Shown: one piece after another, positions 10,736-23,000 of the stretch
How the letters are laid out: each line of letters starts with the position of its first letter
Numbering within the stretch: position 1 is the first letter of the stretch
NCBI GenBank assembly: GCA_947579605.1
Contig: OX388309.1
Location: 17,058,713 to 17,122,712 of the forward strand
DNA from: Athripsodes cinereus
Lineage: Eukaryota > Arthropoda > Insecta > Trichoptera > Leptoceridae
Direction of reading: 5' to 3'
DNA length: 64,000 bases
Notes under the pieces: generated by a model
Databases searched by the model: none
Seen by the model: only the letters and a program-made list of their open reading frames with translations
Told to the model about the DNA's origin: nothing
Position numbers and translations under genes: made by a program

Positions 10736-11021
10736 ATGCGTATTAAAGGTGTCTTATATGTGTGTATCTTGGCGCTCACGGTTTGTAAGTGTGATGTGAC
10801 AGAAGTGAATAAAGTGGATAAAAGTGCTAAAGAATATCCTACGGGGAAAAGAGAACAAATTCTGATAGCCCCAGAATCCAGTAAAGTAGATGAAATCGTC
10901 AAAGACGGACATGCAGTAAGAAAAGCACAATGGCAGGTGACCCCAGCCATAGCCTCCCATAGGACAAATACGTATTCTCTGATGAGCGATGCTGTGTCTC
11001 ATGCGGCATCCCATGACCCTA
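10736..11021 (+). CDS. Stim: STIM exon 1 (start codon, signal peptide)
   Basis: Encodes residues 1 to 95 and the first base of codon 96. The ATG follows TTTTTTACA. The donor is CCTA|GTAAGT, so a single A is carried to exon 2 (A+GC gives Ser). Residues 20 to 95 are low in recognisable motifs. The open frame past the donor (to 11056) is intron read-through. Confidence 0.88.
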
Positions 11022-14000
11022 GTAAGTATTTTAGAATGTCATTTATCTCCCAATAAATACATTATTTTGAAAGGACGTACTATTGGCTTCAAAGGAGACT
11101 TTTGACTGGGGAAAAAGTTCTTGATTCCTAGGATATTGTAATGTATGGGTTGCCAAACAAATTAAAATTATTGGTGGGAAGTTAAAGATGTATATATCTC
11201 ACATTTTATCAATGTTGGATAGAGCATCCAAATCTGGAGCTAAGTTCAGAACAATTTGTAAAATTCTCTTATTTTATAGATAGAATTAGCTAAAACGAGA
11301 ACTTAGACTGACCAGCCTGCTTAGTTCTCACTTAATTTACACAGCACAATCTTATTCAGTTCATCATTTACGACCCATGTAATTAGAATGTGGGATAATT
11401 GCCTTGCAATGTCAAAAACTCCCCTATCTTCTTCTTCTTCTTTCTGTGCCGTGTCAGTTCCCCCCGATGTTGGCGATCACTCCGGCGGAAACCTCCCTGT
11501 CCTGTGCTGCTCTGAACAGGTCATCCACTGTCCTCATTCCGGTCCATTCTCTAATATTGCGTATTATCAATTGGGACATTTCATTTCAAATCACCAAGAA
11601 AAAATGCAAAAAGTAACCCATCACTTCCGATTTTTATAATTTTTTATTTACAAGTTGCTATGACCAAGTTATGAAACCATGCCAATTTTTTTTGGTCTAG
11701 GTCAAATACTTTCCAAGTTATCGGGGTTCAAAGTTTGCCAGCGAGGTCCGTTTTTGTCAACATCGACGTTGTGCCGCTGAAGAGAAAAAAAATCATAACT
11801 CAGTTAATCTTTAATATTTTCTTGTGATATTTTTACCATCTATTCTGTGATATGTAGTGATGATATAAAAAATATTTTGATGTGGTATGTTGTTTTAAAA
11901 AATTTAAATAAATATTATTCGCAAATTTTGAGGTTAGAAAACATGACTTTTTCAAAGTTAAATATGAAGAAGAGGCAGTATGTTTACCAAATCGTTTTTT
12001 CTTTATAAGTGTACCTTAAAGATCAATCTAACAGGTTATGAAAGAAAATTTGTGGTTTTTTGCTTGCCTGAGCCACAGTTTGCCTGTTTTACACCCTCAC
12101 TTTTCAGTACAATACACATCATCGGAAATAGTGTAATTGGACTCGTAAATCTATTTATGTCTACATAAAAAGCTACACTCGTTACATTTATTGGATGTAC
12201 ACCATAACATAACTTTTTACAAATGATAAAACTTACAGACGTCCTTTCTGCGCCAATTATTGAGATATTTTCAGACATTTCAGATTCAAAACACGAAACT
12301 TGATTTACAATCAACAGAAACCTAAATTCTTGTTTTAACACACTGCCTGACACCTATATATTAAACAATTACTTATGTTGTGAAGATAGAGTAGATCGGC
12401 AGCCATTTTTGAACCATGGACTTTCCACTCGAAGACCGAAATCTTTCCATCAGGGAATCAGAATGGGTTGCCGATTCATTGAAGTGTGATGGATAAATAT
12501 TACTGCAATTGAGTTTTATAACTATGTGACTTCTACAAAACACTTAAAAGTATTAAAAAAATATATGTCCTTATGATGTACAGTACGAATGTATTGTATA
12601 TGAAATGTCGAAACTGTGTTAGACAGTGAATCTTGTGCTGTGCCTTAATCAAATGTATTTGAGACATGATGCATACGAGATTCAACTTTTTTAAGCTTTG
12701 AAATATTACCTTATTTTTTAGAACATGTATGGGCAATTGGCACGGGTCGAGCTAGTCCCAAATTAAGGTATGAATCTTGTATTATGGATACTACTAACTA
12801 AATGGTACTAAGCAATCAAGAAATAAATTTTCTTTAATAAAAGAAATTATAAATAGAATTAAAAGTGTTAAGGCTTATTGGAAAATATTTGCTTGTGGAT
12901 AAACATGTCCCAACAAATAAGTAGGTAACTTGGAAAGTATTTGACCTAGATCAGGGATGCACAAACCGCGGCCCGCCAGCGAATTATACAATATAAAAAA
13001 AATTGTCAATACCAGTAATAATCGGATATTCGGTAAAAGTACCGGATACTCAATAATTGGTAACCGGATGGTAAAAATATCACAAGAAAATATTAAAGAT
13101 TAACTGAGTTATGATTTTTTTTTTTTTCTCTTCAGCGGCACAACGTCGATGTTGACAAAAACAGACCTCGCCGGTAAACTTTGAACCCCGATAACTTGGA
13201 AAGTATTTGAACGAGACCAAAAAAAATTTGGCATGGTTTCATAACTTGGTCATAGCAACTTGTAAATAAAAAATCATAAAAATTGGAAGTGATGGGTTAC
13301 CTAGGCTTGGTGAAATGACGTGAAATACCCCAAATAGGAATTTCATAAAATTCATAATCAAACATTTTTCATTGTATTGAATTAATCTCTGAATGGACGT
13401 AACAATAAATACTGAAACTGAATATGTAAGGATAAAAACTCTTGAATCATGTTAGTTTAATACACACATTTTTGACGTATTGGGTTATTTTCATAATGGA
13501 AGACATTATGAAACCGGGAGAGTTCGTGACGTCGCCTTTGTGATCGGTCGTGTACACAGCTTGCTTTTTGTAACAATTCAGTTTAATTTGTGATTAAATC
13601 AAAAACATTTTTATTTTTATTTCTACAAAAACCGGGGTTGTTCAATCTCGAAGTGATTTTTTTTTCGTATTAATTTTTTTTTTCCTCTTGTTTCGTTATT
13701 CTTTCGGGTTTTTTTTTTACGGCTTCCATAACAACGCTGTGTCGTAGGTACCTCCATGATGGAGATCATGGAGGTGCCCGTTGACCCACCTGATGGACGG
13801 AAACGTCCTAGATCCCCAGACCTATTTCCTAACGAAAAAAAACCTACTAAAATCCCATCCCTTCCTCAAAACTCTTCAATACCTGATGCTCCTCTTGTTT
13901 TTTACAAATCAAACGCCCTTGGACCATACACTGTGATGGTCCAAAATACTGATACAACAAAACAACTGCATCCGCTGGATTTTGGAAGGAAATTGAATAA

Positions 14001-17000
14001 CTCAAAAATACCCAACGTAATATCAGGTGGTATTAAGGCTGAGGGTAAGTACAAAATATCTATATCATTTAAAACGCCTGAGGCGGCAAACTCTTTCACC
14101 AGCCATGATTTTATTTGTAAAAACAACCTAAAAGCATACATCCCATCCTACAGGGTATCCAAAATGGGAGTGATCAGAGGAGTCACTCTGGATATTTCCA
14201 TGGAAGAGATCCTAGAGTATTCTGAAGTTCCCGAAGAGTTGGGAAAAATTATTAAAGCCCGACGCTTAAACAGAAAAGTAAATACACCGGAGGGCGCAAC
14301 ATGGAAACCTTCGCAAACAATTGTTTTGACTTTTCAGGGACAGATATTGCCAGAGTACGTGTACCTATTTCACAACGCCTTTCGCGTTGAGCAATACGTT
14401 TACCCTACGGTACTATGTTATAACTGTAGTCGTTATGGACACACAAGGGTCCAGTGCCAATCCCAACCAAGATGTTTCAAATGCGGTGAATCCCACTTTG
14501 GAGGTGAATGTAATGCTATAACTCTCCAATGTGTAAACTGTAAAGGTCAGCATTCTGCATCAGATCTATCGTGCCCAGAACTGAAGAGACAGCGCGAGGT
14601 GAAACAAACCATGGCCAATAAAAACATTTCATATAGGGAGGCTCTTCAAGCCCACCCTCCGACTATCTCCACGTACTCAGAAAAAGTGAATTCGTATCCT
14701 CGTCCAATGAATGTCATCAAAACAATGAATCCTAAAACACCAATTCGACAACCGGCTAACCCTTCTACCACTCGTCCTTTTAATAACAGTGAGTACGAAA
14801 ATTGCCTCTCCTATAAAAATGGTCAAGCTTCTAATCCCAAAAATGGGTGTGCTATATTAAATAATGAAAATCGTGAAAATTCCAATAAAGACTTTGATAA
14901 TTTACGTCGTGCTTTCATAGAAAAAATCTCCTTTTGTCTTTTAGAACTTATATCTGATACAAATAATGACTTTCGATCCATCGCTGCTAAACTAACCCAA
15001 ATCTCAAGTCGATTTACCGATCCTCAATTTTCGGATTTCATTGGAAATGGCGAACAAAACACTAATTAAATCTGTAAATTTAACATTTCTTCAATGGAAT
15101 GCCAGGTCGGCAGTGAGCAATAGAGATGACATACTTTATTTGCTCAAGTCCCAGAATATCGATATTGCAGCCATCTCTGAAACTTGGTATTCCTCTGATT
15201 CTTTTGCTTCATTCCCTGGATATTCTATTATTAGAGAAGATCGTAGTGATGGATATGGCGGTACAGCTCTTTTAATTAAAAAAAATCTCCCTTATGATAC
15301 AGTTCTACTTCCCAGTAACGATAATGTACAAATTGTAGCAGCAAAAGTACTCGATATATCTGTAGTGTCTGTATATATACCTCCCAGAAAGGTTATGGGA
15401 GTAGCCTTTTGGAACGATATTATATCGAAATTATCAAAATCTTTTTTAATTTTGGGGGATTTCAATGCATGGTCACCTAGTTGGGGATGCATTATTTCAA
15501 ATGCAGCGGGAAGAGAAATATTGGACGTAGTAGATGCCCATAACCTATGTATTCTTAACTCTGGAGAACCGACACGTATATCTCTTCCTAACCAAAATCA
15601 AAATGCTGTAGACTTGACAATCTGTACTCCAGACATTGGATCCATGGCCGTGTGGTCAGTCATAGAGGATGCGTTTTCTAGCGACCACTTCCCAATAAAA
15701 ATATCAATCATTAATAATGTTAGGACATATAGTGAGAGAAAAAGAGAGGGTAAGTACCGGGTTAAAGGGGCAAATTGGAAATCGTTCCAATGTTCAATAG
15801 TTCAGAGTGTTAACTCCCAGCCATTCGAGAATGCATTCGGACAGGTAAATATGGTTGCGGAAGAAATAAAAAAATTGGTGTATCGAGCAGCAAACTCGAC
15901 AATACCTAAAACTTTCCCAAAATCACATTATAAATATTCTCCACCCTGGTGGGATGATGAATGCCGTGACATGGTCAAAAAAAGATCACAAGCAATAAAA
16001 TCTTATAAAAAAAATATGTCACAAGAAAACTTCCTAGAAGTGCGCAAGATACAAGCCTTAACCAAAAAACTACTGAGGCGTAAAAAACGTCAAGGGTGGC
16101 AGAAATTCTGTTCTGATCTCTCCCCTGAAACTCCTTCGGGCGAAGTTTGGGATTCAATCCGTAAATTTAGAGGAGTATATTCCCCAAAGTTAAATAATTC
16201 CAAATGTATCGCATGGGTTGAAGGATTTGTGGAAAACATAGCACCAGTATACGTTCCTCATTCTCTTGAGATCCAAAAAACTGCTACTATGAATGATCGG
16301 CACTCGGACTGTTTTCTCTCGGCTGACTTTTCGGGTGAGCAACTTTCCTCGGCAATTAATTCTGTCGGGGACTCCTCTCCGGGACACGATCGGATCCCAT
16401 ATGCTTTTTTCCGAAATTTCCCTAAAGCCCTTCTTCAGATGATTCTAAGGTTGTATAACCTAATTCTAGGAACTGGTGAAGTCCCAGACTCCTGGAAACT
16501 CCAGATTGTAATCCCTATCCATAAACCAGGTAAAGATATATCCCTAGGGAAATCATATAGACCGATTGCCATGTCCAGTTGCTTCCTTAAAATCTTGGAA
16601 TTAATGTTAAAGTGTAGGGTGGAATGGTTTCTTGAAAATAATGTACTTTTTCCATCTGGCCAAATAGGCTTTCGAAAGGGTAAGGGTTGCATTGACAACC
16701 TAGGGATTTTAATTACCGACTTACAAATTGCGAAATCGAATAAACTTGAAACGGTGGCCGCATTCTTGGATATAAGTAGTGCGTACGATAATGTCTTACT
16801 CCCTCTGTTGTATGATAAGATGTCTGCCTTGGGTATCCCAGATGTACTTTGCCGTCTTATATTCAACATCATGTGTGAAAGAACTGTACTCATAGAAACA
16901 CCCTGTCGAGATATAATGAGGCGAGTCTACAAGGGTCTCCCACAGGGGTCTGTCTTGAGCCCAATTCTCTTTAATATTTACACTATGGATTTACACTCTG

Positions 17001-20000
17001 TGATAGATACTGATTGTTCCATGTTACAATATGCCGATGATTTTGTGGTGTACTGTTCTCAGAAGTCTCATTCTAAGGCATCTAATACACTACAAGGGTC
17101 CTTAACTAAAATGAATAGTTGGTTTCATTTGCACGGATTTGACATCGCCCCATCTAAGAGTAGAATAATATGTTTTTCAAACAGGCATGCCACTCCTGAT
17201 ATTGCGGTTAGTATAGGCGATCAAACAATTCCAGTAACTGAGTCAATAGTATTTTTGGGAATGACACTCCACAGAAAGTTGTCATGGAATCTACATATAG
17301 AGGGCATCAAAGCAAAATGTGAAAAAAATATTAACATACTTAGAGCGGTTTCACGTGTCTGGTGGGGATCTCATCCCGCCTCAATGAGAATGTTGTACAT
17401 AGCGCTTATTCGAAGTGTTCTCGATTATGGTTGCTTTCTGTTAGAACCCCTGCCTAATTTTCTTAAAATAAAACTTGACAGAATTCAATCTCAATGCATG
17501 AGACTTATATTGGGTGCGATGAGATCTTCACCCATAAATGCCCTCCAAGTGGAGAGTGCCGAGATGCCACTTTTTCTTCGACGTAAATATCTAGCATTGA
17601 AATTTCTCATTAAAAAAATTAATCAGAGCAACCACCCCATTTTTTACAAATTACAATTATTGAGAGATAGGTGCTTAGTAGATCGCTCTTGGAGAACAAA
17701 AATTTACCCACTATTGGTCTCATCCTGGGAATATTTAATCAATAAATTTTCAGATTCATTATCTCCAAACCTTCCCATATTTTCGATCCCTTTTGCTGCA
17801 GTTGTCCATTTTCCAAACATTATCCAGTCAATTGGTATTGATAAATCAATTTCTAACTTAATGCCACACGCAGTAAACAAATTATTTGCGCAAAAAGTCC
17901 AAGAGAGATGGCCCTCAGCTATGTTGGCATTTACTGATGGCTCGAAAACTCCTAATGGGGATACTGGCGCAGCTTTCTGCATCCCATCATTGAATCTGGA
18001 AAGGAGTTTCCAACTTCATCCATTATCCTCGGTTTTCACCGCTGAGTGTGTAGCACTCCGAGAGGCCCTGGTATACATCGTCTCCAATAAAATTACTCCT
18101 ACTGTAATATTTTCAGATTCTAAAAGCCTCATGGACAAACTAACATCTCCTGTTAAAAATTCGATAAACGATAACTTGGTTTGCGACATCAGAAAACTAC
18201 TGCATATTGCGTCATTGAGAAATACTGAAATTACATTGGTATGGATACCATCCCATGTAGGTATATATGGCAATGAGTTAGCTGATAACTTGGCCAAAAA
18301 GGGCTGCTCATGTGGTATTGTTCCCGGTTGCTTCGTCTTACCAATGGGGGATATCCTCAATACGATAAAACCGTTGGTGATGAATGAATGGAAGGAGAGT
18401 TATATAAGTACCACCACGGGATCCCACTATAAATCTATCCAAACTGATATTCAAACCATCCCGTGGTTCTGCATCACAAAAATGTCAAAAGTCAAAACCT
18501 CTCTCCTTTGTAGACTGAGAATTGGACACTGCACGGTTGCATCTCATTTGTCTAGAATTCACGTAGTGGAATCTCCACTGTGTGGGTGTGAACAGCAGGA
18601 TGAGACAATAGACCATGTAATTTTTAACTGCCCCCTACTACCAAGTGAGGATCTTATTAGGGACTTAAGGAGACTACGGGTGCCTTTTCCTACAAGTGTG
18701 GTGTGTCTCCTATCAATGAATGATTATAAGATAAACAATTGTATACTAAACCATTTAATAAAACATGATAAAATGTTGTAAGTGGATTATTTTATATATT
18801 CCAATCATCAGAAATTAAAATTAATTTAAAATTAATTAACCGAATCATTTTTAATAAATTATTGGTTGTATTATATTGAACCACCCTACTTGTATTATAA
18901 TAGTGGATCGGTACTTACCTAATTATGTTGTTTTGTATTTCGTTCATTGTTAGATAACGATAATTTTGCAACAATATTCCCTCGCTCTGTGCGTGGGGAG
19001 AGGGTAGTGTAACTATTTTGCTTCTTTCGTAGTATGTGTACGATGATGTATTTGATGTTTGTATAATATTAGTACCAAACCATGTAATATATAGCTGATA
19101 GAAAACAAGTTCTCATTTTGTATTGAAATATTTTTGATGTGGATTGATACACACCGTTTTGATAATGGCAGCATCACTCAACTATTGGGTGCAACGCCAG
19201 AAAAAGAGAGAGAGAGAGAGAGACATTATGAAACCATAATAATTATACCATAGAATAAGAATAGTACTACGTACAAAAATGTATGTCTACGTCAAATCCG
19301 TTAACAATGTTAGAATAGAATATAATTTTATTCTATAAAATATTATAAAGTAAACTAGATGTTCTTACTCGGCGTCACCAGGGTGAATTTCATGACTGTC
19401 TCCAATGGTTTAAGGCGAAAACACACTATTAACACGCCACGTGACCCGACGAAATGTGATGCGTGTTGAGTGGAATCAAATTGTATTGTTTTCTTTGACC
19501 AGAATCACACTACGAACATCCGACGCGACGTCATGTGCATAGTAAACTTCGGGTGTCGACACGTCGCGTGTTAATAATGTGTTCAAGTTTTAGTTGTGAA
19601 AAAAAAATCATTGCTCTTGACGGATACAAAATAACTCAAAAATTTTCCTATAAAAACATTAAGGCTGCTTGTAGAATACTTAAAAAGAACGTGGTAGGTA
19701 TACCATATTAAAAAAAATCGGGCACTACTACCTAACATATAGAGATCCAGATATCTGTTTCTTCGATCGTTCATATCTCTTACAGAAATCACCAAAGTTT
19801 TCTTTTTTTGTAAATTTTTTAAAGTGGTCCCTTTGGTCTGCTCATCAATTTCATCATAAAAATTAATATGATGGCTATTTCTTTTGACAAATATCACAAA
19901 AGGTCGACTGAAATCAGCTTGTCAATTCTTTCGTTACCATTTAATGTTTTTAAAAAACACAAGTCTTGATTTGGCGCTTTCACCACCAAACAGCATTCAA

Positions 20001-23000
20001 GCAAGGACTTTACATGAACTACCACAATAAATAAACAAACATATAGTAAAGTTTCTTTGTCCTTAGCGCCCATTTTAAACTGAGACTGCAATAAACATAT
20101 TTTTGAAGAGTAAATAGCTCTTGCCATCCATCGTGCTTGATGCATTGCACCAGTAGATCTGATTTTTAAATTATGTGGATGCCAGAGGCTCTCTCAGGCG
20201 TTACAAAGCTGTGTAAAGCAGCAGGTGCCAACAAGGTCTCTGAAACCATACGCTTTAATCTCTTTTTCTCTTCTGCTAGTTTTTTCAGCCTCGCTTTTTT
20301 CAATTTCAGCCATTTTTTTTTCTACACCCGCTAAGCATCCTGTACGTCCTGGTTCTCTTTGCTTTTACAATAATTTATTATCTTCTTTGATTTTTAGTCT
20401 TTTAAGAGCATCGGCGAATACAATATCGCGTAAATTATCCAATTCAAGTGGAAATTCTCCTCACGGTGCCTATGAAAATCCTGAATCTTGTTGCTATTTT
20501 TTGGCAGCTCTTTCCAGACCTAATAAAAATCCCCTGACCTCTTAACACGATTATTAACAGCTCTATTAGGTATTCTAGCCTTTTTCCAGAATGTAATGCA
20601 CACGCGAATGACTAGATTTTTACTTTCACTAACATTCAACTTAATATTGCGTATGTCGAAAGACGGAACTGCGAAAACTTGACGATTGGACTGTAATTTT
20701 GCACCTGTCATCTATTTATTTATCTTCACCAACCAAGAAAATACTTTTTATATTACTCCTTAGTTCTACTGACATCTTTGAAACATAAAAAATCCGCGAT
20801 AATTACCAAAAAAGCCGAGACTGAGTGACAGTAACAACGGGCACTCACCGCCCCTGTGAGTTTTTGTATGAAACTTGTATGAAGATGTTTCCGTGCAAGT
20901 CGGCACGGGTTGCACTGTTCCGAATAAGATAAAAATTGGTTTTTGAGTGTTTTAGGACCAAATGAACAAAATAATAGCCTATGCGTTGTAAAATTAAAAC
21001 TTTGAAAAATAAGGGACACCCTAGTGTACCTACATACTTATTTTTTTATATATCGTCGTTGCATATTCAAAAAGAGACATGTGCGCACATTTTTATTTAG
21101 GCATACTCTTTTAAAATTGTTCATTAAGGCATTAAATTTGTAGTTTGAACTTTTTATTGGCATGTGATATTATTCTTTAAGTATTGAATTTTAATATTTG
21201 ATACTAAGAATCACTTTATAAAATGTTTATGATGTCATTATGAGTAGTTTATTCTGGAAATGTCAAAACATTTATGAATTCACATGTTCCTTTTTGAATA
21301 TGCAACGACGATATAAATGTGGGCATGTGAGGTGTTAAGCTTCAAGTTTTTTCACTAGAAAGACGTTTTTAACACTTTTTTCATTGTAGGTACCTTCCTA
21401 TTATTTTTAACTTAAATATGGGCATGTGGGGTGTTAAACTTTAAGATTCTTGTTTGGAAGATATTTTTAGTACTTTTTTTCATGTAGGTACCAGGGTACC
21501 TACCATTTTTTTACTTAAATATGGGCAATTGGAGTGTCAAATCCGTTTATTTAAACCCGAGCGATGCCGAGTTACAAAAGCTAGTATTCAATAAAGCAAT
21601 AGGGGATTAATTTATGTCTTTATATTTTCAGAAGGGATGCAGTCATATTTTTCATTGTCAAATTATAAAATTCCATAGATTGACCATGGCAGTCCCCTAT
21701 TATTACCAGTATGTTAAAAATATGTATTTTTCAATTTTCAATTTCAATTTCAATTTATTTATTTCTAAAAAATTAACATTGTAAAAATATAACACATTCA
21801 TAAATAACACTGTTGACTTCTAATTTAAAGACCCCAGACAGCAATTATATGCTGGTATAAGGGGTTTAAAACAATCACAGATATTCACCAATATATATAA
21901 AATGTATACCACTATATCTCTAGCACTTCACAAATTTCTTTTCTCCAGAACACTTTTCTTAAGTTTTTTTTTGAACGAAATTAAATTATTAACTTCTTTT
22001 AAATCCTTTGGCAAAGCATTGTAACTCAATACCGCCTTATAGTAAAAGCTATTTCTCTCTATATTTGTTCTTGGGTTTGCATTTCTTATGTCGTCTCTAC
22101 TCCTTGTACATCTCTCGTGCACATCTCTATTCAGCACCATCGGTATGTTGGTTTTAATGAGTCCTTTTTTGACTTTAAATATTGTTTTGGCTCTTTCAAT
22201 GTGTTCAAGTTCAGTGAGATTGAACATTTGTGTAATATTGTAAACATCTTTGGTTCTCGTATATTTATTCAAATTAAAGATTATTTTTAAAGCTTTGTTC
22301 ATTATCCTTTGAACTACAGAGTGTAACTGCATACTGCATTGTGTCCAGACCAACATCCCATACATGATGTGAGGGAGTATAAACGAATTGTATATTAATC
22401 TTTTTGTTTTGTCATCAAACAAGTCAGCTCTTCTCAATATTCCAATCATTGGAGCCAATTTTTTGAGTAACGATTGAATGTGATTATTCCATGCCAATTT
22501 TTCATCCATCTCCAGTCCCAAATATTTGACACATTTACTCTGTGTTATTTGTTCATTATTAATAGTTATTTTGAGATTAATCGGTACTTTGTTTTTTTGT
22601 TTTATTATCATATATTGAGTCTTGTCAACATTAATGGTTAGTGAGTTATTTGTGAGCCAGGACCAAAATACTTTTAAATCTCCATTAATGATATTCTGTA
22701 AGTTGCTTTCATCATCACAGCTATATACTATCAATGTATCATCAGCGTATACATAATATTTACCCCTCAATCCTGCAAACTGGAGGTCATCTATATATAA
22801 TAAGTAGAAAAGAGGTCCCAAAATGGAACCCTGTGGAACCCCGATGTTGACAAAGTTTTCTCCACTTAGTTCATTATGGTTTTTTGTCATGGTAATTCTC
22901 TTTTTCAAATAAGACTCTATCAACTTCAACGCCACTCCTCTAAATCCCATTTTACTCAAGGAGTATAGCAAAGTCCCATGATCCACCGTGTCAAACGCCT

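Larger units (their letters stand above)
13516..19220 (+). mobile_element. full-length intact LINE (I superfamily) with 15-bp target duplication
   Basis: The element starts GGGAGAGTTCGTGACGTCGC and ends in a GA repeat. AGACATTATGAAACC is present on both sides (13501..13515 and 19221..19235). It carries a 5' UTR of 240 bp, two uninterrupted ORFs and a 3' UTR of about 440 bp. RNase H after the RT, with a zinc-knuckle ORF1, places it in the I superfamily (I/LOA/R1-type). The open frames and clean duplication suggest a recent insertion that may still be capable of movement. Confidence 0.9.

Noticed and set aside
15041..15046. Upstream start for LINE ORF2 at 15041
   Set aside because: That codon is TTG; the first ATG in frame is at 15047. 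The same caution applies to pol at 52618 and LINE ORF1 at 25834.
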